This document shows, piece by piece, positions 9,587 to 21,055 of a stretch of 64,000 nucleotides of DNA. The DNA is from Tepidiphilus margaritifer DSM 15129 (GTDB taxonomy: Bacteria; Pseudomonadota; Gammaproteobacteria; Burkholderiales; Rhodocyclaceae): the NCBI RefSeq assembly GCF_000425565.1, contig NZ_AUDR01000014.1, forward strand, positions 124,001-188,000, read 5' to 3'. The position numbers and the translations under genes were made by a program. Numbering within the stretch: position 1 is the first letter of the stretch; each line of letters starts with the position of its first letter. The notes under the pieces were generated by a model that saw only the letters and a list, made by a program, of their open reading frames with translations, had not been told where the DNA came from and ran no database searches.

Positions 9587-10798
9587 ATGGCAACCGCGAC
9601 TTCCAAACCCAAAGAACTGCTGTTCAGCTGGGAAGGCAAAGACGCCCAAAACAAACCCGCCCGAGGGGAGATCCGTGCCCCGAGCGAATCCTCGGCGCGC
9701 ACGGCCCTGCGCCGGCAAGGGGTGATCGTCACCAAAATCACCAAGATCAAGGAACGTCGCGGTCGCGTCAGCGAAAAAGATCTCGTTCTCTTCACCCGGC
9801 AACTCTCGACCATGATGAAAGCGGGGGTCCCCCTGCTGCAATCCTTCGACATCGCCATCAAGGGCTCGACCAATCCGGCCTTGACGCGACTCCTGAACCT
9901 CATCCGCGAAGACATCGCCGCGGGTTCCAGTCTGGCGGCGGCGTTTGCCAAATACCCCATGTACTTCGATCGGCTCTTCGTCTCGCTGGTGGCCGCCGGC
10001 GAGCAGGCCGGTATCCTCGACGATCTGCTCGAACGTCTGGCCACTTACCAGGAAAAAATCCTGGCCATCAAGAGCAAGATCAAATCGGCACTCTTTTATC
10101 CCACCGCCGTCGTCGTGGTGGCGATGCTCGTCATCACGGTGATGATGATTTTCGTCATCCCCCAGTTCAAGGACATCTTCACGAGTTTTGGCGCCGACCT
10201 CCCTGCTCCGACTCAGATCGTGATCGACATGTCGGAATTTTTCGTCGCCAACTGGTATTACATGCTGGTGGCGGTGATCTTGCTCGTGGTCGGTTTCGGG
10301 ATGCTGCACCGACGATCCCCGGCTTTCCGTGCGCTCATCGATCGCATGATCCTCCGTATCCCGGTGGTAGGGGACATCATCCGCAAGGCTACCATCGCAC
10401 GCTGGACTCGCACTTTAGCCACCATGTTCGCCGCGGGCGTGCCGCTCAACGAGGCGCTCGTCTCGGTGGGCGATGCCGCGGGCAACATCGTCTATCGTGA
10501 AGCGACCGAGAAGATCACCCAGGCGGTCACTTCGGGCATTTCCCTTACCGTGGCGATGAGCGATACGGGGGTCTTCCCCGCCATGGTCACCCAGATGATC
10601 TCGATCGGCGAAGAATCGGGTCAGCTCGACGCCATGCTCAGCAAGGTGGCAGAATATTACGAACGAGAAGTGGACGACGCCGTCGCTTCGCTCTCCCAGC
10701 TGCTCGAGCCGGTGATCATGGTCTTTCTCGGCGTCGTCATCGGTGGCATCGTCGTGGCCATGTATCTGCCCATCTTCAAGATGGCGCAGACCATATGA
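9587..10798 (+). CDS. pilC: Type IV pilus inner membrane platform protein PilC
   Basis: A 403-residue polytopic protein that couples the PilB/PilT motors to pilin addition. It contains two T2SSF domains (about residues 70-193 and 275-397), each with the LLQSFD or PLNEAL style core and followed by transmembrane helices. The start has an upstream GAGAGG ribosome-binding site. It lies 21 bp after pilB and overlaps pilD by 4 bp, so the three genes form an operon. Confidence 0.97.
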   Translation: MATATSKPKELLFSWEGKDAQNKPARGEIRAPSESSARTALRRQGVIVTKITKIKERRGRVSEKDLVLFTRQLSTMMKAGVPLLQSFDIAIKGSTNPALTRLLNLIREDIAAGSSLAAAFAKYPMYFDRLFVSLVAAGEQAGILDDLLERLATYQEKILAIKSKIKSALFYPTAVVVVAMLVITVMMIFVIPQFKDIFTSFGADLPAPTQIVIDMSEFFVANWYYMLVAVILLVVGFGMLHRRSPAFRALIDRMILRIPVVGDIIRKATIARWTRTLATMFAAGVPLNEALVSVGDAAGNIVYREATEKITQAVTSGISLTVAMSDTGVFPAMVTQMISIGEESGQLDAMLSKVAEYYEREVDDAVASLSQLLEPVIMVFLGVVIGGIVVAMYLPIFKMAQTI

Positions 10799-11658
10799 GC
10801 ATCGTGGCTGCCTTGCCCTGGAGCATACAGCTGCTCGCGGCACTCCTCCTCGGTGCGATGGTGGGAAGTTTCCTCAACGTCGTGATCCATCGCCTGCCGC
10901 GCATGCTGGAACGCGACTGGCAGATACAAGCCCGCGAATTCCTAGGCCTGCCCCTCGAGCCCCAGCCGCGCTACGACCTCGCGCGGCCGGCTTCGCATTG
11001 TCCCCACTGCGGGCACGCCATCTCCGCCTGGGAGAATATCCCCCTCGTGAGCTGGATCGCGTTGCGCGGTCGGTGTCGCCATTGCCGCGCCCCCATCGGC
11101 TGGCGCTACCCGCTCGTGGAGCTCCTTGGGGCGCTCGCGGCGCTCGCCGTGCTGTGGCGCTTCGGCATGAGTTGGCCAGCGCTCGCTGCCGCCGCCTTTC
11201 TCTGGTGCATGATCGCACTGGCTTTCATCGATCTCGACACGCGCCTGCTGCCCGATGTGCTCACGCTGCCCCTGCTTTGGGCAGGGTTGCTGGTCAATGT
11301 GCAAGGCGCATTTTCTCCCTTGCCCGATGCCGTCCTGGGCGCCGCTGCCGGTTATCTGATCTTGTGGAGCATCTATTGGCTCTTCAAACTCCTCACCGGC
11401 AAGGAAGGCATGGGCTATGGCGACTTCAAGCTGCTCGCCGCGATCGGCGCCTGGCTCGGCTGGATGGCACTCCCTCTGGTGCTGCTGCTTGCTTCCCTCG
11501 TCGGCGCCCTGTGCGGTATCGTCCTCAAAGCCCTCGGGCGCTTGCCGCAGGGAGAACCCTTGCCCTTCGGCCCTTTTCTCGCTGCCGGCGGTGCCGTGGC
11601 GCTCCTGTGGGGACGCGAGATCTTGCAATGGTGGATCGGCGCCCCCATTTTGCGGTAG
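10795..11658 (+). CDS. pilD: Prepilin peptidase / N-methyltransferase PilD
   Basis: Inner membrane aspartic protease that removes the leader of type IV prepilins and methylates the new N-terminus. It has 287 residues. Two CxxC pairs of the cytoplasmic zinc site (CPHC near residue 69 and CRHC near residue 91) belong to the methyltransferase domain. The catalytic aspartates are in DLDTRLLPD near residue 143 and GYGDFKLL near residue 207. The gene overlaps pilC by ATGA. The usual following genes coaE and zapD are not here. Confidence 0.97.
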   Translation: MSIVAALPWSIQLLAALLLGAMVGSFLNVVIHRLPRMLERDWQIQAREFLGLPLEPQPRYDLARPASHCPHCGHAISAWENIPLVSWIALRGRCRHCRAPIGWRYPLVELLGALAALAVLWRFGMSWPALAAAAFLWCMIALAFIDLDTRLLPDVLTLPLLWAGLLVNVQGAFSPLPDAVLGAAAGYLILWSIYWLFKLLTGKEGMGYGDFKLLAAIGAWLGWMALPLVLLLASLVGALCGIVLKALGRLPQGEPLPFGPFLAAGGAVALLWGREILQWWIGAPILR

Positions 11659-11713
11659 ACTCCTTCGTTTGTTCGCATCGGTTCCACGTCGTTCCAACCA
11701 AGGAGACTCGGCG

Positions 11714-11989
11714 ATGCCCATCTATGAATACCGCTGCGCCGATTGCGGCGCCCAACACGAACATCTGCAGAAACTCGGCGATGCGCCGATCGCACACTGC
11801 CCCGACTGCGGTGGCACCCACTACGAGAAACTCGTCTCCGCCGCCGGTTTCCAGCTGAAGGGCAGCGGCTGGTACGCCACCGACTTCAAAGGGGGCGGTT
11901 CATCGGCCAAATCTTCCAGCAGCGAGAGCGGTGACAAGCCCGCGACTTCCGGCGGGGGCTGCTGCGGCGGCGCCTGCGGCTGCCACTGA
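11714..11989 (+). CDS. FmdB family zinc ribbon protein
   Basis: A 91-residue small protein with the FmdB/CxxC_CxxC_SSSS zinc ribbon: C8/C11 in MPIYEYRCADCG and CPDC near residue 35. A low-complexity Ser/Lys tail then ends in a cysteine-rich stretch (GGGCCGGACGCH). FmdB proteins are putative regulators of unknown target. The AAGGAGA ribosome-binding site is at 11699-11705. The position before DUF502 and aspS is a common betaproteobacterial order. Confidence 0.9.
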   Translation: MPIYEYRCADCGAQHEHLQKLGDAPIAHCPDCGGTHYEKLVSAAGFQLKGSGWYATDFKGGGSSAKSSSSESGDKPATSGGGCCGGACGCH

Positions 11990-12019
11990 GCCTTACGGGC
12001 GAAAGGAACGAGGGCGACG

Positions 12020-12652
12020 ATGCGCCGCTACTTCGTGACGGGTCTGCTCGTCTGGCTGCCCATCGTCGTCACCTTCGCGGTACTCGCCTGGATCGTCGGC
12101 ACGCTCGATGCCCTCATCGACTGGTTGCCCGAGCGCTGGCGACCCGAGGCGCTGCTGGGCTATCGCATCCCTGGGCTCGGCGTGCTGGTGGCCGTAGGTC
12201 TCGTCTTGAGTACGGGTATCGTCGCCGCCAACGTACTCGGGCAGCGTCTCATCGAGCTGTGGGAGGCGCTCATTCAACGCATCCCCATCGTCAAGAGCCT
12301 CTATTCGAGCGTCAAACAAGTTTCGGAAACGCTCTTCTCTGAAGGCGGCCAAGCCTTTCGCACGGCCGTGCTCGTCGAATATCCCCGCCGCGGCGCCTGG
12401 ACCGTGGCCTTCGTCACCGGAGAGCCTCCGGCACCGCTGATCGGCGGCACCGGCGTCGCCGAACCCATGATCGCCGTCTATGTACCGACCACCCCCAACC
12501 CCACTTCCGGTTTCCTTCTCTTGGTGCCCGAGAGCGAGGTCGTCCCGCTCGAGCTCGGCATCGACGAAGCGCTCAAGTACGTGATCTCTCTGGGCACCAT
12601 CACGCCGACGGCGATGTCTTCCTCGGCTCCTTCCCCCGACGCGGGAAACTGA
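12020..12652 (+). CDS. DUF502 family membrane protein
   Basis: A 210-residue protein of the DUF502 family. Two hydrophobic segments near residues 8-30 and 55-80 place it in the inner membrane. A conserved soluble segment follows (IPIVKSLYSSVKQVSET, then TPNPTSGFLLLVP). Function is unknown. It sits between the FmdB protein and aspS, an arrangement conserved in betaproteobacteria, and is probably cotranscribed with them. Confidence 0.88.
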   Translation: MRRYFVTGLLVWLPIVVTFAVLAWIVGTLDALIDWLPERWRPEALLGYRIPGLGVLVAVGLVLSTGIVAANVLGQRLIELWEALIQRIPIVKSLYSSVKQVSETLFSEGGQAFRTAVLVEYPRRGAWTVAFVTGEPPAPLIGGTGVAEPMIAVYVPTTPNPTSGFLLLVPESEVVPLELGIDEALKYVISLGTITPTAMSSSAPSPDAGN

Positions 12653-12682
12653 TTTCCTCTTTCAAACAAAAACGGATCGTCC

Positions 12683-15395
<2,713 letters not shown>

Positions 15396-15413
15396 AGGGA
15401 AGATGGCGGCGCG

Positions 15414-15674
15414 TCAGCCGCCGAGCTTCTCCGCCACGAAGTCGACGAGCGAGCCGAGCGTGGCGAAGGTGGTGCCATCGATCTCGTCGTCGCCTATGAT
15501 GAAGTCGAAACGCTCTTCGAGGAGATGGATCACGGCCAACACCCCCATCGAGTCGAGCTCGGGCACGGCTCCCAAAAGCGCGCTCTCGCGCCCCAGGGTC
15601 TGCAGGCGCTCGGGTGGCAATTCGAGTGCCTCGCTCAAGATTTCGAGCACTCTGCGTTCGACGTCCAAACCCAT
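15414..15674 (-). CDS. Acyl carrier protein of exosortase-associated type
   Basis: An 86-residue carrier protein. Ser42 in the ELDSMGVLAVIHLLEE segment is the expected phosphopantetheine attachment site. The sequence (LLGAVPELDSM, then DDEIDGTTFATLGSLVDFV) is like the small carrier proteins found with exosortase A systems rather than fatty-acid AcpP. ATG at 15674 is preceded by AGGAGA. It is divergent from the acyl-CoA ligase gene, with 63 bp between starts, so both probably share a control region. Confidence 0.82.
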   Translation of the reverse strand: MGLDVERRVLEILSEALELPPERLQTLGRESALLGAVPELDSMGVLAVIHLLEERFDFIIGDDEIDGTTFATLGSLVDFVAEKLGG

Positions 15675-15737
15675 CTCCTTCGTGCTGCCTCGCCCGGAAG
15701 TGGCGAAACGATGATTATAACGGGAGGTCGCACCGCG

Positions 15738-17327
15738 ATGCATCCACCGCTCCTGCTGTGGCATCTGCCACGGTATCACGCCGAACGTCGCCCCGAAGCG
15801 CGGGCGCTCACTTCCGGCAACGAACATCTCACCTACGCCCGGTTCGCGCGGGAAATCGAGCGCTGCGCCGCGGCCCTGCAGTCGCTGGGTATTCGGCGCG
15901 GCGATCGCGTCGCCGTCTGGCTCGACAAACGACCCGAGACGGTCATCGCCTGTTTCGGCGCAGCCGCCACCGGCGCCATCTTCGTGCCGATCAATCCGCT
16001 CCTCAAGGCCGAGCAAGTACACTACCTGCTGCGCGACAGCGGCGCGCGCTGCCTCGTCACCGCCCCGACGCGGCTGCGCACTCTCTTGCCCTGGCCCGAA
16101 GGCATCGCACCGCTCGTGCTCGCCGTGGAAGAAGCAGGACAAAGTACGCCGCCCGAGGGCCGTTCCTGGCATGAGTGCCTGGCGCAGGCCGGTGCCTTCG
16201 CCGCACCGCCCGCCACGGAGCACGATGTCGCCGCCATCCTCTACACTTCCGGCAGCACAGGACGCCCCAAAGGGGTGGTGCTTTCGCATCGCAATCTCGT
16301 CGCCGGCGCCCAATCGGTGGCGAGCTATCTGGAAAATTCCCCGGACGACGTACTGCTCGCAGCGCTGCCGCTCTCGTTCGATGCAGGCTTTTCCCAGCTC
16401 ACCACGGCTTTTTGCGCTGGGGCGCGCGTGGTGCTGCTCAACTACCTGCTGCCCGTCGACGTGCTGCGCACCATGGAGCGCGAGCACGTCACGGGGCTCA
16501 CCGCCGTGCCGCCGCTGTGGGTGGCGCTCGCCGAGCTCGACTGGCCGGCCTCCGTCGCCGCCCGCTTGCGCTATTTCGCCAACACCGGCGGAAAACTGCC
16601 GCGGCGCGTGCTCGAGCGCTTGCGCGCCCTCGCGCCCCAAGCCAAACCCTACCTCATGTACGGCCTCACGGAAGCCTTCCGCGCCACGTACCTGCCGCCG
16701 GAAGAGATCGACCGCCGCCCGGATTCGATCGGCCGCGCCATCCCCAACGCCGAAGTGTTCGTACTGCGCGACGACGGCACCCCCTGCGCCCCGCGCGAAG
16801 TGGGTGAAATCGTCCAGCGCGGTCCTCTGGTGGCGCAAGGCTACTGGAACGACCCCGAGCGCACTGCCGAGCGTTTCCGACCTTTGCCCGCCGCCGTCGA
16901 TCCGCGCCCAGCGCAAGTGCCGGTGCGCGAGTGGGCGGTGTTCTCCGGGGACTACGGCTGGCTCGACGAAGAGGGTTACCTCTACTTCGCCGGGCGGCGC
17001 GACGAGATGATCAAGACCTCCGGCTACCGCGTCAGCCCCACCGAGATCGAAGAAGCGCTCCTCGCCTCCGGGCTCGTGCGCGAGTGCTGCGCCTGCGGGC
17101 TGGAAGACGAGCGGCTCGGCCAAATCATCGCCGTGGCGCTGCAACCGGCGGTCGAACCCTTCGATCCGGAAACCTTGCGTCGACATTGCCGCCAGCACCT
17201 GCCCCCCTACCAGGTACCGCACGTCTTCCTCGTGTCCGATCACCCACTGCCGCGCAACCCCAACGGCAAGCTCGACCGCCCGGCGATCCGCGAACGGCTC
17301 GCCCGGCACGCCAAGACCCAGAAATGA
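15738..17327 (+). CDS. Acyl-CoA ligase (AMP-forming), exosortase A system-associated type
   Basis: A 529-residue adenylate-forming enzyme expected to activate a carboxylic acid and load it on CoA or on the neighbouring carrier protein. The AMP-binding P-loop YTSGSTGRPKG is near residue 168. YGLTEAF is near 310, the hinge GRRDEMIKTSGYR near 420, and the catalytic lysine is in NGKLDRP near 512. The start at 15738 has GGGAGG 10 bp upstream, preferred over ATG at 15711. It is coupled by ATGA to the next gene. Substrate is unknown. Confidence 0.88.
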   Translation: MHPPLLLWHLPRYHAERRPEARALTSGNEHLTYARFAREIERCAAALQSLGIRRGDRVAVWLDKRPETVIACFGAAATGAIFVPINPLLKAEQVHYLLRDSGARCLVTAPTRLRTLLPWPEGIAPLVLAVEEAGQSTPPEGRSWHECLAQAGAFAAPPATEHDVAAILYTSGSTGRPKGVVLSHRNLVAGAQSVASYLENSPDDVLLAALPLSFDAGFSQLTTAFCAGARVVLLNYLLPVDVLRTMEREHVTGLTAVPPLWVALAELDWPASVAARLRYFANTGGKLPRRVLERLRALAPQAKPYLMYGLTEAFRATYLPPEEIDRRPDSIGRAIPNAEVFVLRDDGTPCAPREVGEIVQRGPLVAQGYWNDPERTAERFRPLPAAVDPRPAQVPVREWAVFSGDYGWLDEEGYLYFAGRRDEMIKTSGYRVSPTEIEEALLASGLVRECCACGLEDERLGQIIAVALQPAVEPFDPETLRRHCRQHLPPYQVPHVFLVSDHPLPRNPNGKLDRPAIRERLARHAKTQK

Positions 17328-18559
17328 GCATGACCCCGGAACACGCGCCGATGAACGAATTCCCCGTCGACGCGCGTGGTGAGCTCACCGTGGGCGGCCT
17401 GCCGCTCACCCTGCTTGCCGAGCGCATCGGCCGCACGCCTTTCTACGCCTACGACCGGAGCCGGATAGGTGCGCGCGTGGCCCGCGTGCGCGCGGCGATC
17501 GGCCCCGAGGTGCGCCTGCACTATGCCCTCAAGGCCAATCCCTTCCCGCCGCTCGTGGCGCTACTCGCGCGCGAGACCGACGGGTTCGACGTCGCTTCCG
17601 CCGGCGAAATGGCGCTCGCGCTCGACTGCGGCATGCCAGCCGAGCGCATCGCCTTTGCCGGTCCGGGCAAGCGGGAGGAAGAGCTGCGCCAAGCGCTGGC
17701 CGCAGGAATCACGATCACCCTCGAATCCGAACGCGAACTGTCGCGCGTGCTCGACCACGCCGAGTCGCTCGGCATCGCACCGCACCTCGCGCTGCGGCTC
17801 AATCCCGATTTCGAGCTCAAGCGCGCCGGCATGAAGATGGGTGGCGGGGCCAAACCCTTCGGCATCGACCTCGAGCGCGCTCCGGTCATACTCGAATCTC
17901 TGCATGCCGCCGGCCTTGCCCTCGAGGGGTTGCACCTCTACGCCGGCTCGCAGATCCTGGATGCCGCAGCGCTCGTGGCCGTGCAGCGCGCCGCCTTCGA
18001 GCGCCTCGTCCGGCTTGCCGAACAGCTGCCTGCACCGCCGCGCTGGCTCAACCTCGGCGGCGGATTCGGCATCCCTTATTTTCCCGGCGAGCAGCCCCTC
18101 GCGCTCGAACCGGTGGGCGAGAACCTGCGCGCGCTCGCCGCCGAGCTGCACCGCCTCCTGCCCGCGACCGAACTCGTCATCGAACTGGGGCGCTACCTCG
18201 TAGGCGAAGCGGGACTCTACGTCTGCCGCGTGCTCGACAAGAAACGCTCGCGCGACACGACGTTTCTCGTGGTCGACGGCGGCCTGCACCAGCATCTGGC
18301 CGCGAGCGGCAACTTCGGTCAAGTGATCCGCAAAAACTACCCCGTGGCGATCGGCAACAAGATGCACCTGCCGGCGAGCGAACGGGTCACCGTGGTTGGA
18401 CCGCTGTGCACCCCGCTCGACATCCTCGCCCAAGAGGTGCCGTTACCGCCGGCCGAACCGGGTGATCTCTTCGTGGTCTATCAATCCGGTGCTTACGGCG
18501 CGAGCGCAAGTCCTCGCGCCTTCCTCTCCCATCCCGATGTGATCGAAACCCTCGTATAA
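17324..18559 (+). CDS. PLP-dependent decarboxylase, exosortase A system-associated type
   Basis: A 411-residue fold-type III enzyme related to diaminopimelate and ornithine decarboxylases. K70 in HYALKANPF should bind pyridoxal phosphate. The catalytic cysteine is C362 in GPLCTPLD, where LysA has GPxC-E-S-G-D, so lysine synthesis is not the likely role. HLYAGSQ replaces the LysA HIGSQ motif, as in the exosortase-linked subfamily. It overlaps the ligase by ATGA and is followed 1 bp later by a phosphatase gene. Its amino-acid substrate is unknown. Confidence 0.87.
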   Translation: MSMTPEHAPMNEFPVDARGELTVGGLPLTLLAERIGRTPFYAYDRSRIGARVARVRAAIGPEVRLHYALKANPFPPLVALLARETDGFDVASAGEMALALDCGMPAERIAFAGPGKREEELRQALAAGITITLESERELSRVLDHAESLGIAPHLALRLNPDFELKRAGMKMGGGAKPFGIDLERAPVILESLHAAGLALEGLHLYAGSQILDAAALVAVQRAAFERLVRLAEQLPAPPRWLNLGGGFGIPYFPGEQPLALEPVGENLRALAAELHRLLPATELVIELGRYLVGEAGLYVCRVLDKKRSRDTTFLVVDGGLHQHLAASGNFGQVIRKNYPVAIGNKMHLPASERVTVVGPLCTPLDILAQEVPLPPAEPGDLFVVYQSGAYGASASPRAFLSHPDVIETLV

Positions 18560-18560
18560 A

Positions 18561-19229
18561 ATGAAACGAATACTCCCTTTTCCGTTGCCCGATGGCGACG
18601 ACGCGCTCTTTTGTTTGGTTCGCCACGGCGAAACCGACTGGAACCGCGAGAAACGCATCCAGGGGCATCTCGACGTGCCGCTCAACGACACCGGCCGCCG
18701 CCAGGCGCTGGCCGTGCGCCGTGCCCTTGCCGGAATCCCCTTTGCCGCGCACTACGCGAGCGACCTCGCGCGCACGCTCGAGACCGCCCGCCTCATTCTC
18801 GGCGAAGACGCGCCCCTTCAGCCGCATCCGGGCCTGCGCGAGCGGCACTGCGGCCACTTCCAGGGGCTCTTGCCCGAAGAAGCCGAACGGCTCGATCCTC
18901 AGGGCTACGCCCGCTATGCGAGCCGTGATCCCCACTACCGACCGCTCGGCGGTGAAGCGCTCAGCGAAACGTTCACCCGCATCGGCCGCACGCTCGACGA
19001 ACTCGCCCGCGCCCATCGCGGCGAAGCCGTGCTCATCGTCACCCACGGCGGCGTGCTCGATGCCGTGCGCCGCCACGTCGAGGGACTGCCGCTCGAGCGC
19101 AAGCGCGACTTCCCCATCCCCAACTGCGGCCTGTCGTGGGTACGCTGGGGGCGAACGCGCGAGATCCTCGCCTGGGCCGAAACCTCGCACCTCGAAGCGC
19201 CGGCGCGCGACGAGATCGCCGCGATGTGA
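18561..19229 (+). CDS. Histidine phosphatase family protein
   Basis: A 222-residue member of the phosphoglycerate mutase-like histidine phosphatase branch. The catalytic motif [12 protein letters not shown] holds R21-H22-G23, [10 protein letters not shown] follows, and the second catalytic histidine is in [13 protein letters not shown] near residue 159. It starts 1 bp after the decarboxylase stop, so it probably shares that transcript. It could act on a phosphorylated intermediate of the cassette or be a generic phosphatase. The real GpmA is elsewhere in the window. Confidence 0.88.
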   Translation: MKRILPFPLPDGDDALFCLVRHGETDWNREKRIQGHLDVPLNDTGRRQALAVRRALAGIPFAAHYASDLARTLETARLILGEDAPLQPHPGLRERHCGHFQGLLPEEAERLDPQGYARYASRDPHYRPLGGEALSETFTRIGRTLDELARAHRGEAVLIVTHGGVLDAVRRHVEGLPLERKRDFPIPNCGLSWVRWGRTREILAWAETSHLEAPARDEIAAM

Positions 19230-19242
19230 CCTCGCGCCCCGT

Positions 19243-19250
19243 GCTAGAAT
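19243..19250 (+). promoter_or_regulatory. Candidate extended -10 promoter of glyA
   Basis: TGC-TAGAAT at 19242-19250 forms an extended -10 element about 32 bp upstream of the glyA start. No good -35 hexamer is seen. Confidence 0.35.
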
Positions 19251-19281
19251 TTCCCGTTTCCGAACCCCGACGGAGTCCCCC

Positions 19282-20532
19282 ATGTTCCGCAAAACCGATG
19301 GCCTCGCCCAGGTCGATCCGGAGCTCTTCGCCGCGATCGAAGCCGAAAACCGCCGGCAGGAAGAGCACATCGAACTCATCGCCTCCGAAAACTACGTCTC
19401 CTACGCCGTCATGCAGGCGCAGGGCTCGCAGCTCACCAACAAGTACGCGGAGGGTTATCCCGGCAAGCGCTACTACGGCGGCTGCGAACACGTCGACGTC
19501 ATCGAGCGGCTGGCCATCGAGCGGCTGAAGAAACTCTTTGGCGCGGAAGCGGCCAACGTGCAGCCCCACTCGGGCTCGCAGGCCAATCAGGCGGTGCTCA
19601 TGGCCTTCGCCAAGCCCGGCGACACCATCATGGGCATGAGCCTCGCCGAAGGCGGGCACCTCACGCACGGCATGCCGCTCAACCTCTCCGGCAAATGGTT
19701 CAACGTCGTCGCCTACGGGCTCAACGAGCGCGAGGAGATCGACTACGACCGCATGGAGCGGCTGGCCCACGAACACAAACCCAAGATCATCGTCGCCGGG
19801 GCCTCGGCCTATTCTCTGCGCATCGATTGGGAGCGTTTTGCCAAGGTCGCCCGCGATGTGGGAGCGATCTTCTGGGTCGACATGGCCCACTACGCCGGTC
19901 TCATCGCCGCCGGCTTCTACCCCAATCCCGTGCCGCACGCCGACGTCGTCACTTCCACCACGCACAAGACGCTGCGCGGGCCGCGCGGCGGCGTCATCCT
20001 CATGAAAGCCGAGCATGAAAAGGCGATCAACTCCGCCATCTTCCCCGGTCTGCAGGGCGGCCCGCTCGTGCACGTCATCGCCGCCAAGGCCGTTGCCTTC
20101 AAGGAGGCCATGAGCCCCGAATTCAAGCGCTATCAGGAACAGGTCGTGCTCAACGCCCAGGTCATGGCGCGGGTGCTGGGGGAAGAGCGGGGGCTGCGCA
20201 TCGTCTCCGGACGCACCGAATCGCACCTCTTCCTCGTCGACCTGCGCCCCAAGGGCGTCACGGGCAAGGATGCCGAAGCGGCGCTGGGGCGGGCCCACAT
20301 CACGGTCAACAAGAACGCCATTCCCAACGACCCGGAAAAACCCATGGTCACCTCAGGCATCCGCATCGGCACCCCGGCCATGACCACCCGCGGGTTTGGC
20401 GAGCTCGAAGCCGAACGGGTAGCGCACCTCATCGCCGACGTGCTCGAAGCGCCCAGCGACGAAACCGTACTCGCCCGTGTCCGTGAGGAAGTCACCGACC
20501 TGTGCCGCCGGTTCCCCGTCTACGAGCATTGA
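19282..20532 (+). CDS. glyA: Serine hydroxymethyltransferase
   Basis: Interconverts serine and glycine with transfer of a one-carbon unit to tetrahydrofolate; cytoplasmic, PLP-dependent. It has 416 residues, full length. [16 protein letters not shown] near residue 33, the PLP-contact DMAHYAGL near 200 and the Schiff-base lysine in [14 protein letters not shown] near 230 are intact. The order glyA-nrdR-ribD is common in proteobacteria. An extended -10 element lies upstream. Confidence 0.98.
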   Translation: MFRKTDGLAQVDPELFAAIEAENRRQEEHIELIASENYVSYAVMQAQGSQLTNKYAEGYPGKRYYGGCEHVDVIERLAIERLKKLFGAEAANVQPHSGSQANQAVLMAFAKPGDTIMGMSLAEGGHLTHGMPLNLSGKWFNVVAYGLNEREEIDYDRMERLAHEHKPKIIVAGASAYSLRIDWERFAKVARDVGAIFWVDMAHYAGLIAAGFYPNPVPHADVVTSTTHKTLRGPRGGVILMKAEHEKAINSAIFPGLQGGPLVHVIAAKAVAFKEAMSPEFKRYQEQVVLNAQVMARVLGEERGLRIVSGRTESHLFLVDLRPKGVTGKDAEAALGRAHITVNKNAIPNDPEKPMVTSGIRIGTPAMTTRGFGELEAERVAHLIADVLEAPSDETVLARVREEVTDLCRRFPVYEH

Positions 20533-20542
20533 TTCCTCCGCG

Positions 20543-21055
20543 ATGAAATGCCCCTTCTGTGGCGATGCGGACACCCAGGTGCTCGACACGCGTGAGAGCG
20601 ACGACGGCAGCGTCGTGCGCCGTCGCCGCCGCTGCGCCAACTGCCAGCGCCGTTTCACCACCTATGAGCGGGTCGACCTCAAACCCCCGGTCGTCGTCAA
20701 GCGCGACGGCTCGCGCGAGGACTTCGACCGGGAAAAGCTCGCCGCCAGCCTGCGGCTGGCCTTGCGCAAGCGCCCCGTGCCCGCCGAGACGATCGAACAC
20801 ACGATCGAGCGCATCGAAGCGGAGCTCTTGTCGAGCGGCGCGAGCGAGGTCCCCAGCACCGTGATCGGCGAGATGGTGATGGAATCCTTGAAACGCCTCG
20901 ACCAAGTCGCCTACGTGCGTTTCGCCTCGGTATACCTCAATTTCGAGGACGTCGGCAAATTCGCCGAGCTCATCCGCGACGTGCAGGCAAGCGCCCGACG
21001 CAAGCGCAGCGAGAAGAACACCGACGACGATGCCGCCGACCTCGTCCGTTCCTGA
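20543..21055 (+). CDS. nrdR: Transcriptional repressor NrdR
   Basis: Nucleotide-sensing repressor of ribonucleotide reductase genes; 170 residues. The N-terminal zinc ribbon ([18 protein letters not shown], then [13 protein letters not shown]) is followed by an ATP-cone domain at residues ~49-139 ([16 protein letters not shown]). It starts 10 bp after glyA and its 3' end overlaps ribD by 26 bp in another frame. Confidence 0.97.
   Translation: MKCPFCGDADTQVLDTRESDDGSVVRRRRRCANCQRRFTTYERVDLKPPVVVKRDGSREDFDREKLAASLRLALRKRPVPAETIEHTIERIEAELLSSGASEVPSTVIGEMVMESLKRLDQVAYVRFASVYLNFEDVGKFAELIRDVQASARRKRSEKNTDDDAADLVRS

Noticed and set aside
20533-21030. FMN riboswitch before ribD
   Set aside because: ribD overlaps nrdR, so there is no leader in which an FMN aptamer could fit.
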